64,000 nt of DNA. Source: Veillonella nakazawae (GTDB taxonomy: Bacteria > Bacillota > Negativicutes > Veillonellales > Veillonellaceae). Made by a program: the position numbers and the translations under genes. Positions 53,878-64,000 of the stretch are shown here, one piece after another. The notes under the pieces are model-generated. The model was not told the DNA's origin. It saw nothing but the letters and a program-made list of their open reading frames with translations, and ran no database searches. Within the stretch, counting starts at the first letter, position 1, and each line of letters begins with the position of its first letter. The stretch is taken from the NCBI RefSeq assembly GCF_013393365.1, contig NZ_AP022321.1, forward strand, positions 1,564,501-1,628,500, read 5' to 3'.

Positions 53878-55057
53878 CGATTTCAGTTACAACGCCAGCG
53901 CCTACTGTATGGCCACCTTCGCGGATCGCGAAACGAAGACCTTCTTCGATAGCGATTGGAGTGATCAATTCGATATCCATTGTTACGTTATCGCCAGGCA
54001 TACACATTTCTACACCTTCAGGAAGGTTTACAACACCTGTTACGTCTGTTGTACGGAAGTAGAATTGTGGACGGTAGTTGGAGAAGAATGGAGTATGACG
54101 GCCACCTTCTTCTTTAGTCAATACGTATACTTCTGCTTTGAATTTTGTGTGTGGTTTGATGGAACCTGGTTTAGCCAATACTTGACCACGTTCGATGTCT
54201 TTGCGGTCTACACCACGAAGCAATGCACCAACGTTATCACCTGCTACTGCAGAATCCAAAGTTTTACGGAACATTTCAAGACCAGTTACTACGTATTGTT
54301 CAGCTTTTTCTTTCAAGCCTACAACTTCTACTGTGTCGCCTACGTTTACTTGACCACGTTCAACACGGCCAGTTGCTACCGTACCACGACCAGTGATTGT
54401 GAATACGTCTTCCACAGGCATCAAGAAAGGTTTGTCAGTATCACGAACTGGAGTTGGGATGTAGGAGTCTACAGCTGCCATCAATTCGTCGATTTTAGCT
54501 ACATATTGAGCGTCGCCTTCCAAAGCTTTCAAAGCGGAACCTACAACGATAGGTACTTCGTCGCCAGGGAATTCGTAGGAGGAAAGAAGTTCACGAACTT
54601 CCATTTCTACTAATTCGATCAATTCTTCATCGTCAACCATGTCAGCTTTGTTCAAGAATACTACGATTGCAGGAACACCAACTTGGCGAGCCAACAAGAT
54701 GTGTTCGCGAGTTTGAGGCATAGGGCCGTCAGCTGCGGAACATACCAAGATAGCGCCGTCCATTTGAGCCGCACCAGTGATCATGTTTTTAACATAGTCA
54801 GCATGGCCTGGGCAGTCAACGTGTGCATAGTGACGGTTTTCAGTTTCGTATTCAACGTGTGCAGTGTTGATTGTGATACCGCGTTCACGTTCTTCTGGAG
54901 CTTTATCGATCATGCTGTAATCTTGGAAATCAGCTTGGCCTTTTTCAGCCAATACTTTAGTGATTGCAGCAGTCAAAGTAGTTTTACCATGGTCAACGTG
55001 ACCGATTGTACCGATGTTAACATGCGGTTTCGTACGTTCAAATTTTTCTTTAGCCAT
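53870..55057 (-). CDS. tuf: Translation elongation factor Tu
   Basis: A 395-residue GTPase that delivers aminoacyl-tRNA to the ribosome. G1 is [11 protein letters not shown]3 is DCPGHADY and G4 is NKADM. The switch region [15 protein letters not shown] follows. It follows fusA by 50 nt in the str operon order rpsL-rpsG-fusA-tuf. The kirromycin-binding region looks normal. A single tuf copy is in the window. Confidence 0.98.
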   Translation of the reverse strand: MAKEKFERTKPHVNIGTIGHVDHGKTTLTAAITKVLAEKGQADFQDYSMIDKAPEERERGITINTAHVEYETENRHYAHVDCPGHADYVKNMITGAAQMDGAILVCSAADGPMPQTREHILLARQVGVPAIVVFLNKADMVDDEELIELVEMEVRELLSSYEFPGDEVPIVVGSALKALEGDAQYVAKIDELMAAVDSYIPTPVRDTDKPFLMPVEDVFTITGRGTVATGRVERGQVNVGDTVEVVGLKEKAEQYVVTGLEMFRKTLDSAVAGDNVGALLRGVDRKDIERGQVLAKPGSIKPHTKFKAEVYVLTKEEGGRHTPFFSNYRPQFYFRTTDVTGVVNLPEGVEMCMPGDNVTMDIELITPIAIEEGLRFAIREGGHTVGAGVVTEIEG

Positions 55058-55107
55058 TTTAAATTATCCTCCGAGGAAAATAGTAATTCTATTAATCTAA
55101 TGTAAGA

Positions 55108-57183
55108 TTAACCGTTTTTCTTTGCTTGAATTTCTTCAGCAATTTTCTTAGGAACTTCTTCGTAATGATCGAATGTCATGGAGTAGTTACCGCGACCTTG
55201 AGTTTTGGAACGAAGGTCAGTTGCGTAACCGAACATTTCGCTCAATGGAACATATGCTTTGATATGTTGGTTACCATTACGAGCTTCCATGCCGTCCATG
55301 CGACCACGACGGGAGTTCAAGTCACCGATAACGTCGCCCATGTATTCTTCAGGAACGTCTACTTCTACGGACATATATGGTTCAAGCAATGCAGGGTCTG
55401 CTTTGCGAGCACCTTCTTTAAAGCCCATGGAACCAGCGATTTTGAAGGCCATTTCGTTGGAGTCAACGTCATGGTAGGAGCCGTCAAATACGATAACTTT
55501 GATGTCAACCATTGGATAACCAGCGATAACACCGGATTCCATAGCTTCTTTAACACCATTTTCAACAGGTCCGATGTATTCACGAGGAATTGCACCACCT
55601 ACGACCTTATTTTCAAATTCGAAGCCAGCACCTGGTTCTTGAGGAATTAATTCCAACCAGCAGTGACCATATTGACCACGACCACCAGATTGACGAACGA
55701 ATTTACCTTCAGATTTAACAGCTTTACGGATAGTTTCGCGATAAGCTACTTGAGGTTTACCTACGTTACATTCTACTTTGAATTCACGGTTCATACGGTC
55801 AACGATGATATCCAAGTGAAGTTCGCCCATACCGGAGATAATAGTTTGACCTGTTTCTTCATCAGTACGAACTTTGAAAGTAGGATCTTCTTCTGCCAAA
55901 CGAGCAAGAGCTGTACCCATTTTTTCTTGGTCAGCTTTTGTTTTAGGTTCAACAGCAACGGAGATAACTGGTTCAGGGAATTCCATGGATTCAAGAATTA
56001 CAGGATTCTTTTCATCACAAAGAGTATCACCAGTAGTAGTATCTTTCAAGCCTACAGCTGCAGCGATGTCGCCAGCGTAAACCATGTCGATTTCTTTACG
56101 AGTGTTAGCGTGCATTTGAAGAATACGGCCGATACGTTCTTTCTTACCTTTTGTGGAGTTGAAAACGTAGGAACCGGATTCCAATGTACCGGAGTACACA
56201 CGGAAGAACGCTAATTTACCAACATATGGGTCAGCCATGATTTTGAATGCCAATGCGGAGAATGGTTCATCATCGGAAGAAGGACGAGTAGTTTCTTCTT
56301 CGGTACCAGGAACGACACCTTTAATAGCTGGAATGTCGATAGGAGCTGGCATGTAATCTACAACAGCGTCCAATAACATTTGTACACCTTTATTTTTGTA
56401 GGAAGAACCACAAAGAACTGGGAACAATTGGTTAGCAATAACTGCTTTACGCAATGCTGTTTTCAATTCTTCAATGGAGATTTCTTCACCTTCCAAATAT
56501 TTCATCATAATATCGTCATCAGTTTCAGCGATAGCATCGATCATCATTTCGCGACGAGCTTCAGCTACTTCTTGATATTCTGCTGGGATATCAGTGATTT
56601 CATATTCTTTACCGTCATCGGATTTGTAAATTTCCGCTTTCATAGTCATCAAATCGATGATGCCTTCGAAAGTATCTTCAGCGCCAATTGGCACTTGAAT
56701 AGCTACGGAATTTGCACCCAAACGGGATTTCATCATATCAACTACGTTGAAGAAGTCAGCACCTACAGTATCCATCTTATTTACATAAGCGATACGAGGT
56801 ACGCCGTAGTTAGAAGCTTGACGCCATACTGTTTCGGATTGTGGTTCAACGCCGCCTTTAGCACTGAATACCGCAACAGAACCGTCAAGTACACGTAGAG
56901 AACGTTCTACTTCTACAGTAAAGTCAACGTGACCAGGAGTATCGATGATGTTGATACGATGATCTTTCCAGTGACATGTTGTCGCAGCAGAAGTGATTGT
57001 GATACCACGTTCTTGTTCTTGCGCCATCCAGTCCATCGTAGCAGCACCTTCATGTACTTCGCCGATTTTGTGAACAATACCTGTATAGTAGAGGATACGT
57101 TCTGTAGTTGTTGTTTTACCAGCATCGATGTGAGCCATGATACCGATATTACGAGTTTTTGCTAGGGAAAACTCTCTTGCCAC
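55108..57183 (-). CDS. fusA: Translation elongation factor G
   Basis: A 691-residue GTPase that drives ribosomal translocation and, with RRF, recycling. G1 is [13 protein letters not shown]3 is DTPGHVDF and G4 is [10 protein letters not shown]. Domains II-V follow, with domain IV ending near the tail. The start chosen is GTG at 57183 with GAGG eight bases upstream, giving [14 protein letters not shown]; a second GTG three codons upstream overlaps the RBS. It lies 15 nt after rpsG. Confidence 0.97.
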   Translation of the reverse strand: MAREFSLAKTRNIGIMAHIDAGKTTTTERILYYTGIVHKIGEVHEGAATMDWMAQEQERGITITSAATTCHWKDHRINIIDTPGHVDFTVEVERSLRVLDGSVAVFSAKGGVEPQSETVWRQASNYGVPRIAYVNKMDTVGADFFNVVDMMKSRLGANSVAIQVPIGAEDTFEGIIDLMTMKAEIYKSDDGKEYEITDIPAEYQEVAEARREMMIDAIAETDDDIMMKYLEGEEISIEELKTALRKAVIANQLFPVLCGSSYKNKGVQMLLDAVVDYMPAPIDIPAIKGVVPGTEEETTRPSSDDEPFSALAFKIMADPYVGKLAFFRVYSGTLESGSYVFNSTKGKKERIGRILQMHANTRKEIDMVYAGDIAAAVGLKDTTTGDTLCDEKNPVILESMEFPEPVISVAVEPKTKADQEKMGTALARLAEEDPTFKVRTDEETGQTIISGMGELHLDIIVDRMNREFKVECNVGKPQVAYRETIRKAVKSEGKFVRQSGGRGQYGHCWLELIPQEPGAGFEFENKVVGGAIPREYIGPVENGVKEAMESGVIAGYPMVDIKVIVFDGSYHDVDSNEMAFKIAGSMGFKEGARKADPALLEPYMSVEVDVPEEYMGDVIGDLNSRRGRMDGMEARNGNQHIKAYVPLSEMFGYATDLRSKTQGRGNYSMTFDHYEEVPKKIAEEIQAKKNG

Positions 57184-57198
57184 AGTTGTCACCTCTTA

Positions 57199-57708
<510 letters not shown>

Positions 57709-57721
57709 TTAACGGCTAAAA

Positions 57722-58096
57722 TTATTTTTTAGCTTTTTTCGCGCCGTATTTGGAACGACTTTGCATACGGTTTTGTACGCCAGCTGTATCCAATGCACCA
57801 CGAACGATGTGATAACGCACACCTGGAAGGTCTTTTACACGACCGCCTCTGATAAGTACAACACTGTGTTCTTGTAAATTGTGACCAATGCCTGGGATGT
57901 AAGCAGTTACTTCAATAGCGTTTGTCAAACGTACACGGGCAACTTTACGAAGCGCGGAGTTTGGTTTCTTTGGAGTAGCTGTGTACACACGAGTACATAC
58001 ACCACGTTTTTGTGGAGATTCTTGAAGTGCTGGAGCTGTAGATTTTTTAGTCAAGCTCATGCGACCTTTGCGTACTAGCTGATTAATTGTTGGCAT
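57722..58096 (-). CDS. rpsL: 30S ribosomal protein S12
   Basis: A 124-residue decoding-site protein. It is the target of streptomycin-resistance changes in other bacteria: [11 protein letters not shown] and [13 protein letters not shown] keep the wild-type lysines. [12 protein letters not shown] begins it. It follows the L7Ae-like gene, as in many Firmicutes. Confidence 0.98.
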   Translation of the reverse strand: MPTINQLVRKGRMSLTKKSTAPALQESPQKRGVCTRVYTATPKKPNSALRKVARVRLTNAIEVTAYIPGIGHNLQEHSVVLIRGGRVKDLPGVRYHIVRGALDTAGVQNRMQSRSKYGAKKAKK

Positions 58097-58172
58097 TTGG
58101 GCACCTCCTTTCCAAATTTGAGATTTATAATTGATCCGTCATAACAAATTGTTACATCGGATATTACCAAGA

Positions 58173-58418
58173 TTAACGTAGGATACCTACCGCTGTGGCC
58201 CGCACCTTAATGCGACACGCACGACCAAGGTCATCCATAGTGTGCTTGTCATTCACAGGTATTCCCTGTTCAGCACAAGCATTTCGTATAGGTCCAACTA
58301 CACTTTCATCACTATCATGTCCTACGAACACATACTTCACAGTCCCTCGTGCAATGTTTTTCAACGTTTGCTTGGCACCGATTGTTTTGTTCATCGACTT
58401 CAGATGGGCAATGTCCAT
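58173..58418 (-). CDS. L7Ae-family RNA-binding protein (YbxF/Rpl7Ae-like)
   Basis: An 81-residue protein with the L7Ae/L30e/S12e fold. GAKQTLKNIARGTVKYVFVG and GIPVNDKHTMDDLGRACRIKVRATAVGIL match YbxF/YlxQ-type kink-turn binders of Bacillus. Members bind K-turn RNA and associate with ribosomes. It is first in the str operon, 76 nt before rpsL, the usual position between rpoC and rpsL. The exact RNA target is unknown. Confidence 0.92.
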   Translation of the reverse strand: MDIAHLKSMNKTIGAKQTLKNIARGTVKYVFVGHDSDESVVGPIRNACAEQGIPVNDKHTMDDLGRACRIKVRATAVGILR

Positions 58419-58478
58419 AGTAAAATTCTCCTTACGAAATTATGCTACTTAGGCATACTTGCCCCTGAGCACTATGTA

Positions 58479-58507
58479 AGTATACCAATTACACAATCAC
58501 ATGTCAA
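58479..58507 (-). promoter_or_regulatory. Promoter of the str operon
   Basis: TTGACA and TATACT separated by 17 nt on the minus strand. It is placed about 60 nt before the L7Ae-like gene and is near-consensus, so it is probably strong. Confidence 0.85.
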
Positions 58508-58824
58508 ACGTTTTTCGACGCTCCACACCGCTATACAACTGCATTTTATGTGTACACGTTTCCGTGCGTTTCATAATAGCGAATCATATAACAATATATG
58601 TAATTTTTATGCAAAAACAGCTATTTTATTCTCATTTTTATACATGATTTTCATATTATTTTAATTAATCACATTTCATGTATGCATAATTGATATAACT
58701 GAAAAATAAATAGTCATTTTTTATTTCAATTTTATTAACCATATTCAATATATCTATATTATTAAACGTATAGGTTTATTTATTCTTTCTGACAATTACA
58801 TCTTAACAGAGAAATTTAGTATCT
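58508..58824. other. AT-rich intergenic region without a gene
   Basis: About 320 nt between the rpoBC terminator and the str promoter. I see no ORF with a ribosome binding site, no RNA gene and no stable stem. The segment nearest the promoter might act as an upstream AT-rich element. Confidence 0.6.
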
Positions 58825-58857
58825 ATAAAAAAGAGCGTGCCCTAAGGCACGCTCTCT
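58825..58857 (-). terminator. Rho-independent terminator of rpoBC
   Basis: A 10-bp GC-rich stem (AGAGCGTGCC / GGCACGCTCT) with loop TTAG, followed by TTTTTTATAG on the minus strand, 15 nt after the rpoC stop. Confidence 0.94.
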
Positions 58858-58871
58858 TCTATTGCAATAGA

Positions 58872-61800
58872 TTATTCTTCTACAGCAGCTTCTTCTGTAA
58901 TATCGATGATTTCAGGTGTGTTTTTAACAACCTCAATCTTACGGTAACGGCTCATGCCAGTACCAGCAGGGATCAATTTACCGATGATTACGTTTTCTTT
59001 TAAGCCCAATAATGGATCGATTTTACCTTTGATAGCGGCATCTGTAAGAACACGTGTTGTTTCTTGGAAGGACGCAGCAGACAAGAAGGAATCCGTAGCC
59101 AATGCAGCTTTAGTAATACCCAACAATGTACGTTTGCCTGTAGCATTTTCACGGCCATTAAGAGTAAGACGACGGTTTTCTTCGTCAAAGGTATTAACGT
59201 CGACCATATCCCCTGGAAGCATATCTGCATCGCCAGCTGTTTCAACTTTTACTTTATGAAGCATTTGACGAACGATAACTTCGATATGTTTATCGTTAAT
59301 TTCTACACCTTGAGATTTATATACTTTTTGTACTTCGTAAACGAGGTAACGTTGAGTTGCTTCAGTCCCCATTACACGCATAATGTCATGAGGGTTAATA
59401 GAACCTTCTGTCAAACGTGCGCCTAAGGATACAACATCACCGTCTTTAACGATAATGCGAGAACCATAAGGGATGAGGTAATCAAGTTCAATACCGTCTT
59501 CGCCAGTAATGAAGATTGTATTAGTACCTTTTTTACCTTCGTTAGGTACAACGCGAACTGTACCTTCATTTTCTGCGATGATAGCATTACGTTTTGGTTT
59601 ACGCGCCTCGAACAATTCTTCGACACGTGGCAAACCTTGTGTAATATCGTCACCAGCGACACCACCTGTATGGAATGTACGCATTGTCAACTGAGTACCA
59701 GGTTCACCGATGGATTGCGCTGCAATAATGCCTACAGCTTCACCAACTTGAACTTGACCGCCTGTACCAAGGTCGCGACCATAGCACTTGCGACATACGC
59801 CATAAGGGCTGCGGCAAGTTAATACGGAACGGATTTTAACTGTTTCATAGTGTTTTACAACTTCATCAGCCAATGGTTCTGTGATTTCACCGTTAAGAGG
59901 AACGATAACTTCGCCAGTTTCTTTATTAACCAATTCTTCAGCTGCAATACGACCTACGATACGATCTTTTAATGGTTCAATAACGCCAGTACCCTCAACG
60001 ATTGCCTCCACTTCGATACCGTGGATTTCGTTGTTGCGTACTTGTACTTCTTTTACATCGGAGTTAAGGATAGCTTCGATGCCTTCTTCAGTGAGACGTG
60101 TATCAGCAGGGAAGATTTCTACACCTTCGCTGTCAACGATAGCATGTACAGTGTCCTTATTCAACATATTTTGAACCATAGTTTCTTTTAATGTTGCACG
60201 GATGCTGTCATCGCTTTCACCAAGAATAATTTTTTGAACCAAGTTAGTATGGTTGATATCGCTGTCAGAACCTAAATGTACACCGCGCAATGCGATAGAT
60301 GTTACACCGGATTCAGCAATATCAGCTAAACATTGTTCGTCTAAGATAGTTTCGGAAGGTACAACAAGTTCCCCTGTTTCTACATTCACAACATCTTTAT
60401 CTAATACACGACCAATAAGTTTATCTTTTAACAATTCCAATGCTTGACGTGGAGATGTAGCCAAACGAGCGCGTTCACGAACGAGATCGATACCTACAAC
60501 GTCACAATCGTCCTCGCGAACGATAACGTCTTGAGATACGTCAACAAGACGACGAGTCAAGTAACCGGAGTCAGCTGTACGAAGCGCCGTATCGGCCAAA
60601 CCTTTACGAGCACCATGAGAGGATGTAAAGTAATCCAATACAGTCAAGCCTTCTTTAAAGTTTGCTTTGATTGGCAAGTCGATAATACGACCAGATGGAT
60701 CGGCCATCAAACCACGCATACCAGCAAGCTGACGGATCTGTTGTTTATTACCACGGGCACCAGAGATAGCCATCATGTAAACAGGGTTGAAGCCATCTTT
60801 ATCGCGCGCCATATTATCCATCATGGCATCAGTAACATCTTCTGTTGCTTGAGTCCACAATTGGATAGTTTTACGGTAACGTTCTTCTTCTGTAATAAGA
60901 CCACGACGATACAAGCGAGATACTTTTTCTACTTCTTGTTCCGCTGTGTCTAACAAGCCAGTTTTTACTTCTGGTACTTTAATATCTGCAATAGCTACAG
61001 TCATACCTGCGCGACGTGCGAAGGAGTAACCCAAGGATTTAATACGGTCCAAGAGTTCTGCAGTCTTTTCATTGCCAAACAATTGGAAGCATTGGTCAAC
61101 CAATTTACCAACTGTTTTCTTATCCATAACCTTACCTAAAGAGTAAGTGCCATCTTCACGTTTTTCATATTGCCACAATTCTGGGAATAGCGCATTGTTG
61201 AAGATCAAGCGACCTGCCGTTGTTTCTACACGGCCATGGTCAGGTAAACGGATATAAAGAATATCTTGCAAGCCAATAATATGAGATTCGTATGCAAGCA
61301 TTACTTCATCATAAGTAGCAAATGTTTTTGCTTTATCACGAGTATCTTCACGTACAACTGTTAAGTAGTATGTACCCAAGATCATATCTTGAGATGGTAC
61401 TGCTACTGGCTTACCGTCCTTAGTGGACAAGATATTATGGCTAGAAAGCATCAATGTACGAGCTTCCGCTTGTGCTTCTACGGACAATGGTAAATGACAT
61501 GCCATTTGGTCACCGTCAAAGTCGGCGTTGAAGGCTGTACATACTAATGGATGCAATTTGATAGCACGGCCTTCCCAAAGGATTGGTTCGAAGGCTTGGA
61601 TACCAAGTCTATGCAATGTAGGGGCACGGTTCAAGAGAACTGGATGTTCTTTGATTACCTCTTCCAAGGCTTCCCATACACCAGGACCGATTCTTTCTAC
61701 TTGGCGTTTAGCAGCCTTAATATTGGATGCTTGACCACGCTCTACCAAACGTTTCATAACGAAAGGTTTGAACAATTCCAATGCCATTTCTTTAGGCAAA

Positions 61801-63074
61801 CCACATTGGTGCATTTTAAGTTCAGGACCTACTACGATAACGGAACGACCGGAGTAGTCAACACGTTTACCAAGCAAGTTTTGACGGAAACGACCTTGTT
61901 TACCTTTAAGCATATCGGACAAGGATTTTAATGGACGGTTACCAGGGCCTGTTACAGGACGACCACGGCGACCATTATCGATCAATGCGTCAACAGCTTC
62001 TTGAAGCATACGTTTTTCGTTGCGCACAATGATATCAGGAGCACCTAAATCTAACAAACGTTTCAAACGGTTGTTACGGTTGATAACACGACGGTACAAA
62101 TCATTGAGGTCAGATGTAGCGAAACGACCACCATCTAATTGAACCATAGGGCGCAATTCAGGTGGGATAACAGGAACAACATCCATAATCATCCATTCTG
62201 GGCGATTGCCAGATTGACGGAATGCTTCTACCACTTCTAAACGACGAACCGCACGAATTTTACGTTGACCACTTGCAGTATTCAATTCTTCGCGCAATTC
62301 AGCATTCAATGCTTCGAGATCAAGTTCTGATAAAAGAGCTTTTACAGCCTCAGCACCCATGTCGATACATGCGAAGAGAACCTCTTCAGCAGCGCCTAAT
62401 TCATAACGCTCTTCACGAGTTAGTTCTTCGTATTCTTTATCTGCTTCTGGGATTGTTGCATCATCGCGAAGAGCAGCATTATAGCGCTCTTTGCGTTGTG
62501 CTTCACGAACGATAGCTAAACGTTCGTTACGTTGAGCTACTGTTTCGATTACAACGGATTTACCACCGATAGTATAACCGTCTTCGTTAAACTGAGCTTC
62601 ATATTCGCGGTACTCTTGCTCGGACAACAATTGGCGTTTTGCCAATGGAGTACCAGCTGGATCTACTACGATGTAGGAAGCAAAGTATAATACGCGTTCC
62701 AAGGAACGTGGGGATACGTCAAGGATAAGGCCCATACGGGATGGGATACCTTTGAAGTACCAAATGTGAGATACAGGAGTAGCCAATTGGATATGGCCCA
62801 TACGTTCACGACGTACTTTTGCACGTGTAACCTCTACACCACATTTATCGCAGACTACGCCTTTATGGCGAATGCGTTTATATTTGCCGCAGTGACATTC
62901 CCAGTCCTTTGTTGGTCCAAAAATGCGTTCGCAGAATAGACCATCACGTTCTGGCTTCAACGTACGGTAGTTAATAGTTTCAGGTTTCTTAACTTCCCCA
63001 TGAGACCAAGCTAAGATCTGCTCTGGAGAGGCTAAACCGATTCGCATGGAATCGAATTCATTTACGTCTAGCAC
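58872..63074 (-). CDS. rpoC: DNA-directed RNA polymerase subunit beta'
   Basis: A 1400-residue catalytic subunit. The N-terminal zinc site is [19 protein letters not shown]. The active-site Mg loop is [16 protein letters not shown] (near residue 465). The second zinc site is [15 protein letters not shown]. Bridge/trigger helix regions such as [19 protein letters not shown] and [26 protein letters not shown] follow. It lies 29 nt downstream of rpoB. The start [20 protein letters not shown] matches the family. Confidence 0.97.
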   Translation of the reverse strand: MLDVNEFDSMRIGLASPEQILAWSHGEVKKPETINYRTLKPERDGLFCERIFGPTKDWECHCGKYKRIRHKGVVCDKCGVEVTRAKVRRERMGHIQLATPVSHIWYFKGIPSRMGLILDVSPRSLERVLYFASYIVVDPAGTPLAKRQLLSEQEYREYEAQFNEDGYTIGGKSVVIETVAQRNERLAIVREAQRKERYNAALRDDATIPEADKEYEELTREERYELGAAEEVLFACIDMGAEAVKALLSELDLEALNAELREELNTASGQRKIRAVRRLEVVEAFRQSGNRPEWMIMDVVPVIPPELRPMVQLDGGRFATSDLNDLYRRVINRNNRLKRLLDLGAPDIIVRNEKRMLQEAVDALIDNGRRGRPVTGPGNRPLKSLSDMLKGKQGRFRQNLLGKRVDYSGRSVIVVGPELKMHQCGLPKEMALELFKPFVMKRLVERGQASNIKAAKRQVERIGPGVWEALEEVIKEHPVLLNRAPTLHRLGIQAFEPILWEGRAIKLHPLVCTAFNADFDGDQMACHLPLSVEAQAEARTLMLSSHNILSTKDGKPVAVPSQDMILGTYYLTVVREDTRDKAKTFATYDEVMLAYESHIIGLQDILYIRLPDHGRVETTAGRLIFNNALFPELWQYEKREDGTYSLGKVMDKKTVGKLVDQCFQLFGNEKTAELLDRIKSLGYSFARRAGMTVAIADIKVPEVKTGLLDTAEQEVEKVSRLYRRGLITEEERYRKTIQLWTQATEDVTDAMMDNMARDKDGFNPVYMMAISGARGNKQQIRQLAGMRGLMADPSGRIIDLPIKANFKEGLTVLDYFTSSHGARKGLADTALRTADSGYLTRRLVDVSQDVIVREDDCDVVGIDLVRERARLATSPRQALELLKDKLIGRVLDKDVVNVETGELVVPSETILDEQCLADIAESGVTSIALRGVHLGSDSDINHTNLVQKIILGESDDSIRATLKETMVQNMLNKDTVHAIVDSEGVEIFPADTRLTEEGIEAILNSDVKEVQVRNNEIHGIEVEAIVEGTGVIEPLKDRIVGRIAAEELVNKETGEVIVPLNGEITEPLADEVVKHYETVKIRSVLTCRSPYGVCRKCYGRDLGTGGQVQVGEAVGIIAAQSIGEPGTQLTMRTFHTGGVAGDDITQGLPRVEELFEARKPKRNAIIAENEGTVRVVPNEGKKGTNTIFITGEDGIELDYLIPYGSRIIVKDGDVVSLGARLTEGSINPHDIMRVMGTEATQRYLVYEVQKVYKSQGVEINDKHIEVIVRQMLHKVKVETAGDADMLPGDMVDVNTFDEENRRLTLNGRENATGKRTLLGITKAALATDSFLSAASFQETTRVLTDAAIKGKIDPLLGLKENVIIGKLIPAGTGMSRYRKIEVVKNTPEIIDITEEAAVEE

Positions 63075-63103
63075 TACTATCGCTCCCTTCCTTATAGATA
63101 GTT

Positions 63104-64000
<897 letters not shown>

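Noticed and set aside
58508..58824. Small RNA in the rpoC-str gap
   Set aside because: The region is AT-rich without a stable stem or terminator of its own beyond the rpoBC terminator.

Overview
The window reads as a chromosome segment of a Veillonella-type bacterium (Firmicutes, class Negativicutes). The basis is overall protein similarity, the ylm/SepF division cluster, the tandem CobT-like pair that resembles the ArsAB enzyme known from Sporomusa and Veillonella, and ordinary Firmicute-style AGGAGG ribosome binding sites combined with a zinc-free S14 of the kind common in diderms. The genus is an inference. Almost everything is on the minus strand. Only a LysR regulator and ynfA are on the plus strand.

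Layout. 1-5093: end of the ylm division cluster (ylmH partial, proC, sepF, yggS, pgeF) and a radical SAM protein. 5156-6982: membrane proteins of unknown role (DUF421, DUF3290, one orphan). 7127-14654: a branched-chain amino acid block transcribed as promoter, short Leu/Ile/Val-rich leader ORF, attenuator-like terminator, ilvD, ilvA, ilvB, ilvN, an orphan ABC ATPase, then ilvC with its own promoter. 14829-19150: a DASS anion transporter with a palindromic operator candidate, a cupin, a copper-chaperone-like HMA protein, tatA, 6-phosphogluconolactonase and a crotonase-fold protein. 19382-21038: rplM-rpsI and rpsD, each with a near-consensus promoter.

21336-25020: LysR, ynfA, a small AT-rich two-gene island (methyltransferase plus membrane-anchored unknown) directly beside a nine-gene tRNA array made of two near-copies of one block. 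25217-29880: two CobT-like genes for the cobamide lower ligand, tyrA and a MATE pump. 29953-32615: LemA and a large unknown membrane protein behind a promoter with a 19-nt palindrome-filled spacer. 32836-35583: a two-subunit 2-oxoacid:ferredoxin oxidoreductase. 35732-39114: ECF transporter energizing module and truA.

39301-58507: the alpha, spc, S10 and str ribosomal operons in classical order, including rpmJ and rpmD, plus secY, adk, map, infA, rpoA, tuf and fusA. 58825-64000: rpoC and the 3' part of rpoB.

The window is mainly housekeeping. No CRISPR array, insertion sequence, prophage or rRNA was seen. The points most worth a second look are the ilv leader/attenuator, the island at the tRNA array, the tRNA array duplication, the ArsAB-like pair, the MerR-like promoter of the LemA operon, the palindrome at the DASS promoter, and a 14-codon ORF whose stop lies just before rpsJ. 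Promoters and terminators were found by eye from hexamer spacing and stem-loops, not by a program.
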